A stretch of DNA of 64,000 nucleotides from Arenicellales bacterium (GCA_028284225.1 JANQSD010000023.1:1-64000); one strand, 5' to 3'; shown: positions 45,534 to 55,326, numbered from the stretch's first letter. The notes: generated by a model from the letters alone, not told the origin. Translations and numbers: made by a program.

Positions 45534-46403
45534 TTAAGGCTTAATATTGGATAAAAGATTCGGATTAGTTACAAGGTTTCTTACTCCATGCGCGTAATTT
45601 TCATCGAAAACATTATTTTCGCACCATTGCCCAACAGTTTTAATATTGACCTTGGCGACATTAGGGCGCACATTCCAAGTCACCTGAAAAGGTGAGCCCT
45701 TTTCATTATAGCTAGGACCGGTTGTCGAGCCGATGTACTGGACCGGCTTGCCGGTATTGTCGGGAATATTTAAGGCCTGGTGCAAACCACCTTTTAGATC
45801 ATGTTCAGTTAATGAAGTAAAATCAAGTGCCTCGTCATCACTAACCAGAACATATACTTGTGCTTCAACCCGCAGTCCAGGGTTATTAATCGATTCACTT
45901 ATGCAAGAATTCAGGGTGGGACCAGGATTTATTTGAGCAGTTGAATACACATAATGCACTTCTATTGTGTCCCCTGGATAAAGCCCACCATGTTTACTCG
46001 GGCAGATTGGTTGATCAACTGCCTTAAGTTCTGATTCTGTTAAGTCTCCTGCATATTTGTAGCCACTTTGATAGCCTTCTCCATCGCCGTTTCCGGCATA
46101 TTTTGTGAACTCTCCTCCTTTATGTTCTGCGTTCTTATGAAAATGAATATTACACAGATTCATTTGTGTTGATTTTGGTGCAGTGCTGAAATTAACACTG
46201 TTATTTCCGTCGTTTTGGCTGATGTCCCGTGGTGCCTGCGGCCCAAATCCCTTGTCTTGAGTGTTAGTGGCCAAGCTATGCCGTTGTTCGGCAATCACTT
46301 CATCAGACACGGGTTCCTGGTTTTTTGTGTCCGCAGCTAATATTTGGCTAGATACTGAAATTAAAGTGGTCGCAGCAAATGCCGTAATTAGATCTTTATT
46401 CAT
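45534..46403 (-). CDS. Secreted delta-class carbonic anhydrase
   Basis: A 289-residue protein with a signal peptide (to about residue 24, QILAA). The segment NLCNIHFHKNAEHKGGEF holds His87, His89 and His94 beside Cys84, the pattern of bacterial delta-class carbonic anhydrases. Other conserved parts are GLYPGDTIEVHYVYST and NLVTNPNLLSN near the C-terminus; Cys pairs could form disulfides. It would interconvert CO2 and bicarbonate in the periplasm or outside the cell. It lies beside degraded IS and exporter remnants with no operon partner. The family call is from memory of the motif, and the zinc ligands are inferred. Confidence 0.8.
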   Translation of the reverse strand: MNKDLITAFAATTLISVSSQILAADTKNQEPVSDEVIAEQRHSLATNTQDKGFGPQAPRDISQNDGNNSVNFSTAPKSTQMNLCNIHFHKNAEHKGGEFTKYAGNGDGEGYQSGYKYAGDLTESELKAVDQPICPSKHGGLYPGDTIEVHYVYSTAQINPGPTLNSCISESINNPGLRVEAQVYVLVSDDEALDFTSLTEHDLKGGLHQALNIPDNTGKPVQYIGSTTGPSYNEKGSPFQVTWNVRPNVAKVNIKTVGQWCENNVFDENYAHGVRNLVTNPNLLSNIKP

Positions 46404-47014
46404 TGTTGTCCTCGAAAGTTAAAAATTAACAGTAAAAAAATACTGGTTTGACGAATGGTTGGTATAGTTAAACAGGTTGTCAGAATCCGCTTGACACTGC
46501 GGATTACTTTTTTAAATTAAAATCAATCGCTTTCATAATATCCTCATTAAATTTAACGGCTAGTATGGATATGTTATGACCGGGCAGATTAAATAATCTT
46601 TTATAATTGATTAAGGTTAATTAAAAAAAAGATTAAGATTTCATTAACATTTCTATGCCGATCAGTTGTTGGCGATCGCCCATGGCTGTTGATATATCGA
46701 GGGCAATAATCTGCGGCTTGAGTGACTCAATCTGCTCGTTGGTATGTGCTGTTTTGGATTTGGGAATCGGTTGCTCCTAACGATCTAGACTCCCTAATTG
46801 ATAAAAATAACGATTCAATAATTGTTTAATAAAATTACCAATGTATAACTTTCTATTCTTTATTATTGTAAAATAATGTAAAGACTGTAAATAGACATTT
46901 TGGGATTATAATAGTACAATTAAATAAAATATATTTTTAATAAACTATATTTCTCGGGGTATAACTAATAGAGCCGTTTTCAAAAGATTCACGGGAACTT
47001 GGATTGATTTTATT
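46404..47014. other. Intergenic region with possible coding remnant
   Basis: About 610 bp without a supportable gene. A 47-codon open stretch on the minus strand (46633-46776) reads IESLKPQIIALDIST in part, faintly like a receiver-domain strand, but it has no start or ribosome binding site. The rest is AT-rich. Confidence 0.4.
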
Positions 47015-48841
47015 ATGTCAAAGACTGTTTTACTGATAGGCTTTTTGATATTGGGAATGAGCGTTGCGGCTCGGGTGTTTGCTGATACTTTCACTGTGAC
47101 CAGCAGCAGTTGCGCTGGCCCTGGCTCTATTATGCAAGCTATTGAACAGGCTAATCTGAACCCAGGAGCGGATAGGATAGAGTTTGCCTCTGGACTTGTG
47201 GTCAATGATATCGCAACCGTAAGTTGTGGTGTAATAGGAGGTATTGACCCAAATCTTTTTTATATGGCGACTGTCACCGAGGATTTGATTATAAATGGCA
47301 ACGGAGCGCAGCTTTTAGGTGCGCCTGCGTGGGTCACCCAAGACGGTCTGGCCAATGTTGTAGGGTTGTGCCCAAGTGATAACAACGTACAAGGTACTAT
47401 TGCGGCTGAGGCGCCTGGATTTCTGCGGATAGATTCCGGAGTGCGAGTTGAGGTTAACGATCTCACAATGCTTGATCTTTCTGCTGTTATCAGTCTTCGT
47501 GATGGCGCGATTGCTGAACTTAACAATGTAACGGCCAGGAGAATCAATGACTGGTTCAGAGACTGCGAGAGGTCGGCTATCGAAGTGGTGAACGGTGATG
47601 CAGTTTTGTCAATTAACGATTCCTACTTTGAACAGATACAGAATACGGCGAGCAATCTAGGCGCTCCCGACATGACAGTGTTTAGAGGCTCTAATGTTAT
47701 TTCCGGTAGTGGCGATCTCAATGTCTCAGCGACACGTTTTGAAAATGCGCTGAGTGCCATTCAGTGGAATGGAAACGCAAATATTGAGACCAGCCAATTC
47801 GTTTTCAGTGGTTGGGTAAATGTTTTTGGAGTAGGCACTACTAACATTACCAATTCGGCCTTCCAGTCCCGGACAGGTCCTCTCGAGGGGGACAGCATCA
47901 GGGCAAGCAGCAACGCTACAGTCAATGTGACAGCATCGTCTATGTCTATCGCCTTTCCCGAAAATCAACCAACCTGGAGAAGTGGTTTCGGAGCAATTGT
48001 TGCGGTAAGCGGTGCAACGATCAATATTAAAGAGTCAGCAGTTGGTGTTGGCATACCGTCTGTGCCGGGTGCATTACTACGCTCAGCGAGTGGTGGCTCG
48101 ATCACTGCCGATGTCAATACGTGGGTTCAGCCAGTAACCTCGCAGTCAGCGTCAGATTTGCGTACCATTACCAGTCAACCCGCTTTGATGACTGATCCCC
48201 CCGGCCTGCCAAATATCCTTTCTGGCCTTGATCTTTTTCCTCGAGCGATTACGCCGCTGCTGGGCACATCCACAACACCTGGCGTATTAATTGACGCGAT
48301 ACCGGATGCAAATGGAGCAAATGTGTTACTCAGTCCGATAGACAATTCGGTTATTACAACCGATGTTTTGGGTAATCCCAGGGTCGATGGTAATGGCACA
48401 CGAACCATTGGCGCAGTGCAACTGACTTTGGCGCCCTACCTTGTTGTTAGTGAAGCGGCCAGCGAGGTGGTGGAATTATTCTGGACCCGACCGCGGGACC
48501 CAAGCACAGGTGCCGTCACCGGTTATCAAGTGTGCTACGGCACCGGTAGCGTGCCGGATGGAATGATGCTTGGAACTCAGTGTGAGAATGGAGATGGAAA
48601 TCCTGGCATGCTGAAAGTGATTTCGAGTGATCCGAATACCACGCAGGGTACAGTGACAAATCTTAGCAACGGAGAGATCTACTGGTTTCTGGTGCGCGGT
48701 ATCAATCCTGGTCCAGGACCATGGAGTAATGTTGTGACAGCGACTCCGCAAAACGATGATCAATGCACGTGGTTTGTTATCCCAACAAAAGATACTACGA
48801 CTTGGGCTGACAAGATCAAAACGATTACATTTTGCCTATAG
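47015..48841 (+). CDS. Secreted right-handed beta-helix protein with C-terminal FN3-like domain
   Basis: A 608-residue protein with a signal peptide (to about residue 23, RVFA). The start of the mature protein (DTFTVTSSSCAGPGSIMQAIEQANLNPGADRIEF) follows the CSLREAI-type pattern that opens many bacterial parallel beta-helix surface proteins. Regularly spaced N/I/V-rich turns to about residue 400 fit the helix. A fibronectin-type III-like domain (about 472-575, AASEVVELFWTRP to PWSNVVTATPQ) and a short cysteine-containing tail follow. Likely a surface or secreted adhesin. It is followed on the same strand by a small exported protein, 94 bp away. Confidence 0.78.
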   Translation: MSKTVLLIGFLILGMSVAARVFADTFTVTSSSCAGPGSIMQAIEQANLNPGADRIEFASGLVVNDIATVSCGVIGGIDPNLFYMATVTEDLIINGNGAQLLGAPAWVTQDGLANVVGLCPSDNNVQGTIAAEAPGFLRIDSGVRVEVNDLTMLDLSAVISLRDGAIAELNNVTARRINDWFRDCERSAIEVVNGDAVLSINDSYFEQIQNTASNLGAPDMTVFRGSNVISGSGDLNVSATRFENALSAIQWNGNANIETSQFVFSGWVNVFGVGTTNITNSAFQSRTGPLEGDSIRASSNATVNVTASSMSIAFPENQPTWRSGFGAIVAVSGATINIKESAVGVGIPSVPGALLRSASGGSITADVNTWVQPVTSQSASDLRTITSQPALMTDPPGLPNILSGLDLFPRAITPLLGTSTTPGVLIDAIPDANGANVLLSPIDNSVITTDVLGNPRVDGNGTRTIGAVQLTLAPYLVVSEAASEVVELFWTRPRDPSTGAVTGYQVCYGTGSVPDGMMLGTQCENGDGNPGMLKVISSDPNTTQGTVTNLSNGEIYWFLVRGINPGPGPWSNVVTATPQNDDQCTWFVIPTKDTTTWADKIKTITFCL

Positions 48842-48935
48842 AATGATAATATATTGTCTGGAATTTCTACCTGACCCGAGTTATTATTACTGGGTGTGCT
48901 AGCGTATAAACGATGAGAGATAAGAGGCCTGTTTA

Positions 48936-49466
48936 ATGAATAATATATCCTCGAATAAATCCCGCCGAGTTGTTTTAAAAAAAGCAGTTACCATTGGTGC
49001 TTTGGCAGCATCTGTAAAGGAAATCCCCAGTGGTTGGTCAAAACCAGTAATCGATACAATCTTACTTCCGGCTCATGCCCAGACCTCTGCGGTTGCGTCC
49101 TCTTGTGAATGCACAAGTGTGCCGTCAAGCGGCGCTTCTGTTACCGAGGATCAGGAAATCAGAGCCACTTTTAGGGTGGTTCCAAACCCAGGAACACCTG
49201 TGCTTATAAGATTTACAGCGACCTGTGATGGTGGTTTATCAGAAAGTGGAGTGTTTGAACGTGAAACTAATGCCGATGGAATCATTGAACTTACAGCGAC
49301 CCCAAGTGGAGAAAAATGTAGTGTCGGCAGTACGATGGGGCTTGAGGCAGACTGTGCGCAAAGTGGAGTTGAGCGATGTGAGTGGCTGGTTATAGAAAAA
49401 TCGGCAAATGTGGATTCAGGCGATTCTGAAAATGGGGGGAATCTTGGTAAAGCGTGGTCCTCGTGA
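48936..49466 (+). CDS. Small exported protein with Tat-like N-terminus
   Basis: A 176-residue protein. The N-terminus (SRRVVLKKAVTIGALAA) has two arginines before a hydrophobic stretch, reminiscent of Tat signals but not a strict SRRxFLK. It is followed by WSKPVIDTILLPAHAQT, a motif I recall in small exported proteins that accompany beta-helix or choice-of-anchor surface proteins. The mature part has six cysteines and an Ig/CARDB-like beta pattern. Function unknown. It probably acts with the 47-48.8-kb surface protein. Confidence 0.72.
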   Translation: MNNISSNKSRRVVLKKAVTIGALAASVKEIPSGWSKPVIDTILLPAHAQTSAVASSCECTSVPSSGASVTEDQEIRATFRVVPNPGTPVLIRFTATCDGGLSESGVFERETNADGIIELTATPSGEKCSVGSTMGLEADCAQSGVERCEWLVIEKSANVDSGDSENGGNLGKAWSS

Positions 49467-49621
49467 ACTCGATCTGTACGAACCATAATTAAACATCAAC
49501 CGGGAATTCTTGACTGGAACTATCTACAACTTTGTGAATTACAAAAAACACGATGGGGCGGGGGATTATGATCCAATCAATTTTAATGGAATCTTGGTTA
49601 ATGAGTCTAAGATTTATCGCA

Positions 49622-50875
49622 TTAAGTAAATCGTTGAATACTGATTGCAAAGTTAGTGGGGCTGGCTGCTTTGTCAGTGATAAGTTCTGCCATGATTTCA
49701 CCTGTGGCGGGTGCCATGCCCAATCCGTAATGGCTGTGTCCAAATGCAGCATATAGATTGCACATTTGCGGTATTCGGTCAATTACCGGAAGATTGTCAG
49801 GGAAAGAGGGTCGAATACCCATCCATTTTTTTGTCTGGTTAATGTTTAATGCTGGAAGCAATCGCTTGGTTAATGGTTTTAGAATATCTGAGCGTCGATA
49901 ATTAGGCGGGGCATCAATGGCGGCAAATTCTGAAGTGCCAGCACTACGAATTCCATTAGACATTGAACTAACGATAAATTTACTTGCCACATCTTGGATC
50001 GAATTATTGATTTCAACACCGGGGTTTAGAAATTCTAAGTGGTAACCGCGTTCGGCTATCAAGGGTAATTTAAAGTCAAATGGTTTTAATAATTCACTTG
50101 ACCAGATCCCGGCACATAGTATTAGACGTTTTGCTCGAATTTCTTTTTCTGGAGTAACTAAATGATAATTACCTTCAGCACTTAATTCCAACTTTTTTAT
50201 ATCTGCTTGTTTAAAAGATGCTCCCTGGTTCATGGCTTTTTCAGCCAAAGCTTTACACAATGCTCCCGGTGAAAAAGCTCGAGCTTGTCCTTTAATAATG
50301 ACGGCATTATCATAATCATCGGAGATTGCGGGTTCTATTTCTTTAAGTTGTTGCTGTCCAATAATTTCTACCGGTGCTCCCTGTTCTATTCGTAGCCGCC
50401 AGGTTAAGTCGTTTAGCTTAGGTTGTGATTTGGCCTTGAAAACATTTATAAACCAGCTATCTAACAACAAATGTTCTTGACCTGTGTTTTTTAGAAGTTC
50501 CCGATATGCGGTTATGTTGTTATTCATCAATAAAGCCATCACTGCAGAGATAGCCTTGACCCGTCCAGGGCTAGTATTACAGAAAAACCGGAAAGCCCAA
50601 GGTATTAGGTGATCGAGATATTGCCACCGAAATCTGACCGGCCCGAGTGGGTCAATTAGCCACTTAGGAACTTGTTTCCAAACACCTGGCATGCATTGAG
50701 GGACAGTTGACCAGGGCGATATAACACCGGCATTTCCATAACTGGTTTCCTCACCAGGGCCTTTTCTGTCAATAAGCTCTACAGAAAGCCCTCTTTTTTG
50801 TAATGACAGGGCACAACAGAGACCAATTATGCCGGCACCAAGAATAGTGACGTCAGCTTGCCGATTTTCTAACAT
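49622..50875 (-). CDS. FAD-dependent D-amino-acid dehydrogenase-like oxidoreductase (DadA family)
   Basis: A 417-residue protein with the ADP-binding motif VTILGAGIIGLCCALSL at the N-terminus and the DadA/DAO-type IGIRPSFPDNLPVIDRIP at about 345-365, followed by AFGHSHYGLGMAPATG, the FAD-contacting C-terminal motif. It oxidatively deaminates amino acids or amines, passing electrons to the respiratory chain in DadA. It overlaps the amidase gene by 23 bp, implying a coupled pathway: the amidase would release an amine or amino acid that this enzyme then oxidises. The substrate is unknown. Confidence 0.9.
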   Translation of the reverse strand: MLENRQADVTILGAGIIGLCCALSLQKRGLSVELIDRKGPGEETSYGNAGVISPWSTVPQCMPGVWKQVPKWLIDPLGPVRFRWQYLDHLIPWAFRFFCNTSPGRVKAISAVMALLMNNNITAYRELLKNTGQEHLLLDSWFINVFKAKSQPKLNDLTWRLRIEQGAPVEIIGQQQLKEIEPAISDDYDNAVIIKGQARAFSPGALCKALAEKAMNQGASFKQADIKKLELSAEGNYHLVTPEKEIRAKRLILCAGIWSSELLKPFDFKLPLIAERGYHLEFLNPGVEINNSIQDVASKFIVSSMSNGIRSAGTSEFAAIDAPPNYRRSDILKPLTKRLLPALNINQTKKWMGIRPSFPDNLPVIDRIPQMCNLYAAFGHSHYGLGMAPATGEIMAELITDKAASPTNFAISIQRFT

Positions 50876-52256
50876 AGTATGGCTTTTTCAGTGAGTCACT
50901 AGAACTTATGAAAGGCCTGTCCAACAGTTTTGAAATTATAGAAGCGTTTTTTAGCAATTGACTGTCATCACTTCTTGAGCCGATTATCTGGATTGAAATA
51001 GGGGTTTTAGACTCAATGGCTTTGGGGCTAGGCAATGAAATAGCAGGTAGATCTAAATAGCTAGCGATTAATGTGTTCTTGGTAATCTGTGAATTAAAGT
51101 ACAGGTAATCATTAGTTTTGACCAAGTCGAAAACAGTCGGTGGCAATATTGGAAGAGTAGGGCATAAAACAGCATCGTACTCATTTATGATTTCATCAAC
51201 CTGAAGGCGTATTCGTTTAATATTTTCTATTTGTTTTTGATAAAAATCTTTAGAGAGTGACGCAGCCTTTTTAAGTCGCACAGCTACAAGTGGATCGTAC
51301 TGTTTGAGAAACTGTTCCACATAGGGTTTATGATATTGATAAGCTTCAAAAGCAACTATTTGATTAGAGGCGGTGTCTATATTTAATAGTTTGGCCAAAG
51401 CCATATCACGATCAACTATCGCACCTTCTTGAGTTAGTTGCGCTAAAAAGCTTTCAAAGTGATCAGCTATGGCAGAATCAACGTGTTGCTGACTTAGATT
51501 CAACAGTGCCAGGAATTTCATCTCACTTATTTTCTTGTCACTTGAAGATGATTTGACATTTAATAGTGCGTTGGTCACTGCTGCAACACATTCGATGCTA
51601 TTTGCTATTAATCCCGGCACATCAAAACTTGGTGCTAATGGAATGATGCCTTTATTAGAAAAAGTAGCTTGTGATGGGCGATAACCAACCAGGTTACAAC
51701 AAGCAGCGGGAATTCGGCATGAACCGCAAGTGTCTGAACCCACAGCAAATAGACTCATACCTTCGGCAACTGAGACACTTGCACCTGAAGAAGAGCCACC
51801 TGCAATCATATTACTGTGTCTATTAACCGGTGAAACCGGTGAGCCAAAATGCGAATTTAGTCCAAGGCCGGAATATGCAAACTCCGTCATATTCGTCTGA
51901 CCTACGACTATTCCCCCAAGTCTTTTTAGCTTGGCCACAAAATCAGCATCTTTGGCCGCTGGATCAGCATTTTCCAGTAATCTTGACGCCGCCCGTGTCG
52001 GTAACCCACGAAGATCAAAATTGTCTTTTACAGAAAATGGTATCCCTGCCAGCGGTGGTACAGCACAGCCGTTGGATCGTTTATCATCCCATTTTTTTGC
52101 TTCGCGATAAGCTTGATCAGGAAATATTCTGCGAAAACTAACATTGCCTTGCAAATGTGGGGCTTTAATATTTGCAAAGACTATATCTAGAAGTTGTTGT
52201 GCTGATAAAGATTGATCATTTAGTGCGCTTAAGGTGGATGAGAGTGTTTTATACAA
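50853..52256 (-). CDS. Amidase signature-family hydrolase
   Basis: A 467-residue protein. Catalytic Lys in GIPFSVKDNFDLRG, the cis-Ser in IAGGSSSGASVSVA, and the nucleophile Ser in DTCGSCRIPA. The usual DTGGSxR is changed to DTCGSCR, so the glycine before Gly-Ser is Cys. The Ser-Ser-Lys triad is complete. It hydrolyses an amide bond and is co-transcribed with the DadA-like oxidase. An oligopeptide-type binding protein lies just upstream, separated by a MITE-like element. Confidence 0.9.
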   Translation of the reverse strand: MYKTLSSTLSALNDQSLSAQQLLDIVFANIKAPHLQGNVSFRRIFPDQAYREAKKWDDKRSNGCAVPPLAGIPFSVKDNFDLRGLPTRAASRLLENADPAAKDADFVAKLKRLGGIVVGQTNMTEFAYSGLGLNSHFGSPVSPVNRHSNMIAGGSSSGASVSVAEGMSLFAVGSDTCGSCRIPAACCNLVGYRPSQATFSNKGIIPLAPSFDVPGLIANSIECVAAVTNALLNVKSSSSDKKISEMKFLALLNLSQQHVDSAIADHFESFLAQLTQEGAIVDRDMALAKLLNIDTASNQIVAFEAYQYHKPYVEQFLKQYDPLVAVRLKKAASLSKDFYQKQIENIKRIRLQVDEIINEYDAVLCPTLPILPPTVFDLVKTNDYLYFNSQITKNTLIASYLDLPAISLPSPKAIESKTPISIQIIGSRSDDSQLLKNASIISKLLDRPFISSSDSLKKPYYVRKSAS

Positions 52257-52396
52257 GGTTAGGATTCCTTCTGGTTAGGTCTTGTTGTCATTATTTCTTC
52301 ACTGATCTTAATCCCTTTCGATCATGGTGAAGTTAACCGTAGTTGATACGGACTATCTAATCTTTCTTAATCATTCAGAACTAAACACCGCAGCTT

Positions 52397-52424
52397 AATA
52401 GAGGCGTTATCAGACGCCTCTATT
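52397..52424. terminator. Hairpin terminator
   Basis: An 11-bp stem (AATAGAGGCGT / ACGCCTCTATT) with a 6-nt loop. The T-run is best on the plus strand (TATTTTT); on the minus strand it is weak. Most likely it ended the binding-protein transcript (minus strand) before the MITE insertion between the two, possibly acting in both directions. Confidence 0.5.
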
Positions 52425-52430
52425 TTTAAC

Positions 52431-52573
52431 TAGAACCTATCTCAAAATGTCTGCGCTCGTTGATACGTTGTTAAAATCTCACTCAAAATGCTCATTTACT
52501 TTAAGTAAACTGCGCTTTTTCGCTCACTTTTGCCTCGTCTGAACATCTCTCGACTATTTTGAGATAGGTTCTA
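52431..52573. mobile_element. MITE-like element with 17-bp perfect inverted repeats
   Basis: A 143-bp element. The ends are exact complements: TAGAACCTATCTCAAAA at 52431-52447 and TTTTGAGATAGGTTCTA at 52557-52573. The interior has a second palindrome (TTTACTT-AAGTAAA at about 52496-52510) and no ORF. The same end sequence occurs alone at 37405. Typical of a non-autonomous DNA element mobilised in trans. Confidence 0.75.
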
Positions 52574-52596
52574 AAAACATCAAATTACATTTATGC

Positions 52597-54192
52597 TTAA
52601 GCAAACCACCATCGTTCCAGACATCTGACACCATCTAGATCCCAGGAAGAAGCGATTCTGTCATGGGCAACTTTGTTGCTGGTGGCAAAAACATAATTTG
52701 CGAAAATTGGAATTACATGACCATTGTCATCAGTACATATTTGCTGCATTTCCGTATACATCTCACGGCGTTTATTGTCATCTTGTTCAACACGTGCAGC
52801 AACTAACAACTCATTAAAGCGCGAGTTTTCCCAGAACGATTCGTTCCAGGGCGCACCAATTGCAAATGCGGTTGAGAACATCATATCTTCAGATGCACGT
52901 GGATTCCAATAAGTTGCTGACCAAGGTTTTTTCTTGTTCACACTTGACCAATAACCATCATTCGGTTCGCGTACAACATTGAGTTTAACGCCGGCCTTTT
53001 TCAACTGCTCACCGTAGAGCACTGCGGCATCAATTGAACCAGCAAAGGCTGCATCGGCCGCATGCAGAGGGACTTCCAGATTATTTATTCCTGCCTTTTG
53101 CAAATGAAACTTGGCTTTGTCAGGATCATACTCATGTTGCTCTAATTCAGCATAATAAGGATAAGATTTTCCGATGGGATTATCATTACCGATATATCCA
53201 TGACCGTAGAGTAATTTGTCGAGAATCTCCTGACGGTCAATACCGTATTTCAAAGCCATTCGCACATCCGGATTATCAAAAGGTGCTTGATTGACCAGCA
53301 TGACATACGAGTAAAATTGGGAACCGGATGCTTCGATGACATTAATATTAGGTGATTTTTTCACACGCTCCAGAGTTTTTAAATCCAGCCGGTCAGCACC
53401 GTCAACAGTATTTGTGATTAATGCGTTTGTTCGAGCCGCGACATCAACGATTGAAAGCACTTCAGCCGAGTCAAAATGTCCCGCACCCTCTTTCCAGTAA
53501 TTGGGGTTACGTTCTAATTCTGCTCTCACTCCAGGTTCGAAGTTCTTGAGTGAAAATGGCCCCGTTCCCAGTCCTGATTCAGTATCAAGTTCTCCATTAA
53601 TGACCGGCATCATCGGCACATGATAGTCAGTAAGTAAGGCGGGAAAGCCAACGTTCCCAGACTCGAGTGTGAATTCAATGGTGTTTGCGTCAATCTTCTT
53701 TAATTCTTTAACAGCAGCAAGAATTGCTTTAGCGGGGGATTGAGTACCTTCGCCTATATGATGTTGAACCGAAGCAATAGCGTCGTCTGCGTCAAAGGTC
53801 TTACCGTTATGGAACTCAACATCCTTACGCAATTTGAACTGCCATATACTGGCGTCTGCATTAGTTTCCCAACTTTCCGCTAATTCGGGTACAAGCTGAT
53901 CTTCATTATTGAGTTCGGTCAGGCAATTACGTAATCCAAATCCAGTTGTCTGCATAAAAGATTCAGAGAATTTGGCTGGATCTAAAACATCAGATGTGGC
54001 TCCACCACCAATGGCCATTTTGAAGTGACCGCCTTTTTTCTGAACTTGAGCGCTCACTTCGGTGGACCATAATGCTGAAGCTGTTGCGGCAGTAACGCCA
54101 GTTGCAACCATGCCCTGGATAAATTCCCGACGTGAAATCGTCTTATCCTTTAAGCTTTTATTGAGGTGATTGGGACAAATAGTGTCTTTCAT
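52597..54192 (-). CDS. ABC transporter substrate-binding protein (SBP family 5), Tat-exported
   Basis: A 531-residue protein with a twin-arginine signal (SRREFIQGMVATG... to about residue 50). Family-5 features: WKFKLRKDVEFHNGKTFDADDAIAS seen here as IWQFKLRKDVEFHNG, then FDNPDVRMALKYGIDRQEIL. It belongs to the oligopeptide/dipeptide/opine-binding group. No permease or ATPase genes lie beside it; the amidase and DadA-like genes follow on the same strand. It may work with a transporter elsewhere. An IclR regulator is divergent. Confidence 0.9.
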   Translation of the reverse strand: MKDTICPNHLNKSLKDKTISRREFIQGMVATGVTAATASALWSTEVSAQVQKKGGHFKMAIGGGATSDVLDPAKFSESFMQTTGFGLRNCLTELNNEDQLVPELAESWETNADASIWQFKLRKDVEFHNGKTFDADDAIASVQHHIGEGTQSPAKAILAAVKELKKIDANTIEFTLESGNVGFPALLTDYHVPMMPVINGELDTESGLGTGPFSLKNFEPGVRAELERNPNYWKEGAGHFDSAEVLSIVDVAARTNALITNTVDGADRLDLKTLERVKKSPNINVIEASGSQFYSYVMLVNQAPFDNPDVRMALKYGIDRQEILDKLLYGHGYIGNDNPIGKSYPYYAELEQHEYDPDKAKFHLQKAGINNLEVPLHAADAAFAGSIDAAVLYGEQLKKAGVKLNVVREPNDGYWSSVNKKKPWSATYWNPRASEDMMFSTAFAIGAPWNESFWENSRFNELLVAARVEQDDNKRREMYTEMQQICTDDNGHVIPIFANYVFATSNKVAHDRIASSWDLDGVRCLERWWFA

Positions 54193-54243
54193 GTTTGGTC
54201 CTCTGTATGAGATTAGAAGTTAAATAGCAAAAATCTAAATTCC

Positions 54244-54290
54244 ATAAGTTTTATAATATAAAATATATATTTGCTAATATAAAAACTTAT
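54244..54290. promoter_or_regulatory. Inverted repeat in IclR divergent promoter
   Basis: ATAAGTTTT (54244-54252) and AAAACTTAT (54282-54290) form an inverted pair across an AT-rich region between the binding protein and the IclR gene. Candidate operator for the IclR regulator. Confidence 0.4.
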
Positions 54291-54337
54291 CAAATTTAAA
54301 CTAACACGTCAAGGAACATTAAATTTAGGAACGATCT

Positions 54338-55126
54338 ATGCGCCAAAGTTCGATTATCGAAAAAGTTATTCTTTTATTAAAAGTGTTAGGCAGTGCTGCA
54401 CGACCGCTTAGCTTCGTCGAGATTGTTAAGGCAAGTAACCTAAATAAAAGCTCCGTGCATCGTTTATTGAACATTTTAATGAGTCAGGGTTTTGTTAATT
54501 ACAACGAGGCAACAAAAAGCTATTTATTAGGTTACGAATTACTTCAATTATCAAAGCATGCTTGGCGCGGGTTTGACCTGCAAGTTCTTGCGTTTGATGA
54601 AATGATAAGGCTGAATGCCATTAGTCAGGAAAATGTCTCTATAGCCGTATTACTAGGCAATGAAGTAATGCACCTTAAAATGATCGAATCACAAAATCAT
54701 TGGGGGACTTCGCATCCGCCTGTGTTTAACCAACCGGCGCATACAACGGCAGTAGGAAAGGCCATCGCCGCCTTTATTCCAGAGAAAATACGGGTAAATT
54801 GGTTGAATCAATATGAATTTACCCGTTCGACCAAACGATCAATTACCGATAAAGATACTTTCGAAAAACATCTCGGTGAAGTCAGAAAACAGGGTTATGC
54901 CTATACAGACCGTGAAGAAATGGATTATGTTGTCGGTATTGCTGCGCCCATATTTAATTTTCTGGATGAACCAATAGCTGCAATAAACATCTGGGCACCG
55001 ACAAATCGATGTGCGGTTAAGGATCTTTTCAAATGGTCTGATGAAATCATTACATCAGCGGGTCAGATTTCAAAACTTATCGGTAGTGATCACTATCAAG
55101 CAAGATCATCATTGTATTTGGTGTAA
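54338..55126 (+). CDS. IclR-family transcriptional regulator
   Basis: A 262-residue protein of normal length. The N-terminal winged helix (1-75) contains ASNLNKSSVHRLLNILMSQGFV. The C-terminal GAF-like effector domain (85-250) has the usual HTTAVGKAIAAFIPEKI and YAYTDREEMDYVVGIAAPIFN. It is divergent from the Tat-exported binding protein, so it likely controls the binding-protein/amidase/DadA genes. Its inducer is presumably the transported compound. Confidence 0.93.
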   Translation: MRQSSIIEKVILLLKVLGSAARPLSFVEIVKASNLNKSSVHRLLNILMSQGFVNYNEATKSYLLGYELLQLSKHAWRGFDLQVLAFDEMIRLNAISQENVSIAVLLGNEVMHLKMIESQNHWGTSHPPVFNQPAHTTAVGKAIAAFIPEKIRVNWLNQYEFTRSTKRSITDKDTFEKHLGEVRKQGYAYTDREEMDYVVGIAAPIFNFLDEPIAAINIWAPTNRCAVKDLFKWSDEIITSAGQISKLIGSDHYQARSSLYLV

Positions 55127-55326
55127 TTCGCGACATTGACAAGATATTGATACGAAAAACCTGGAATTTGATAGGAAACAGTTGAGTTTGTTTACAGTTT
55201 GTATCGAGCACATAGTTTTATAAAAGCACTATTAATACAACTGGATAAGGCTGTGCATAAAATAGAAACCAATCACTTATGCGCAGCTAATATAAAAACC
55301 GAGCGAAGCTATGATTTAAATGTATA

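Larger units (their letters stand above)
52257..52596. other. Intergenic region between amidase and binding protein
   Basis: It contains a hairpin at 52397-52424 and the MITE-like element at 52431-52573. No gene is seen. Confidence 0.6.

Noticed and set aside
46633-46776. 47-codon open stretch on the minus strand with IESLKPQIIALDIST
   Set aside because: Weak resemblance to a receiver-domain strand, but no start codon, ribosome binding site or following receiver motifs.
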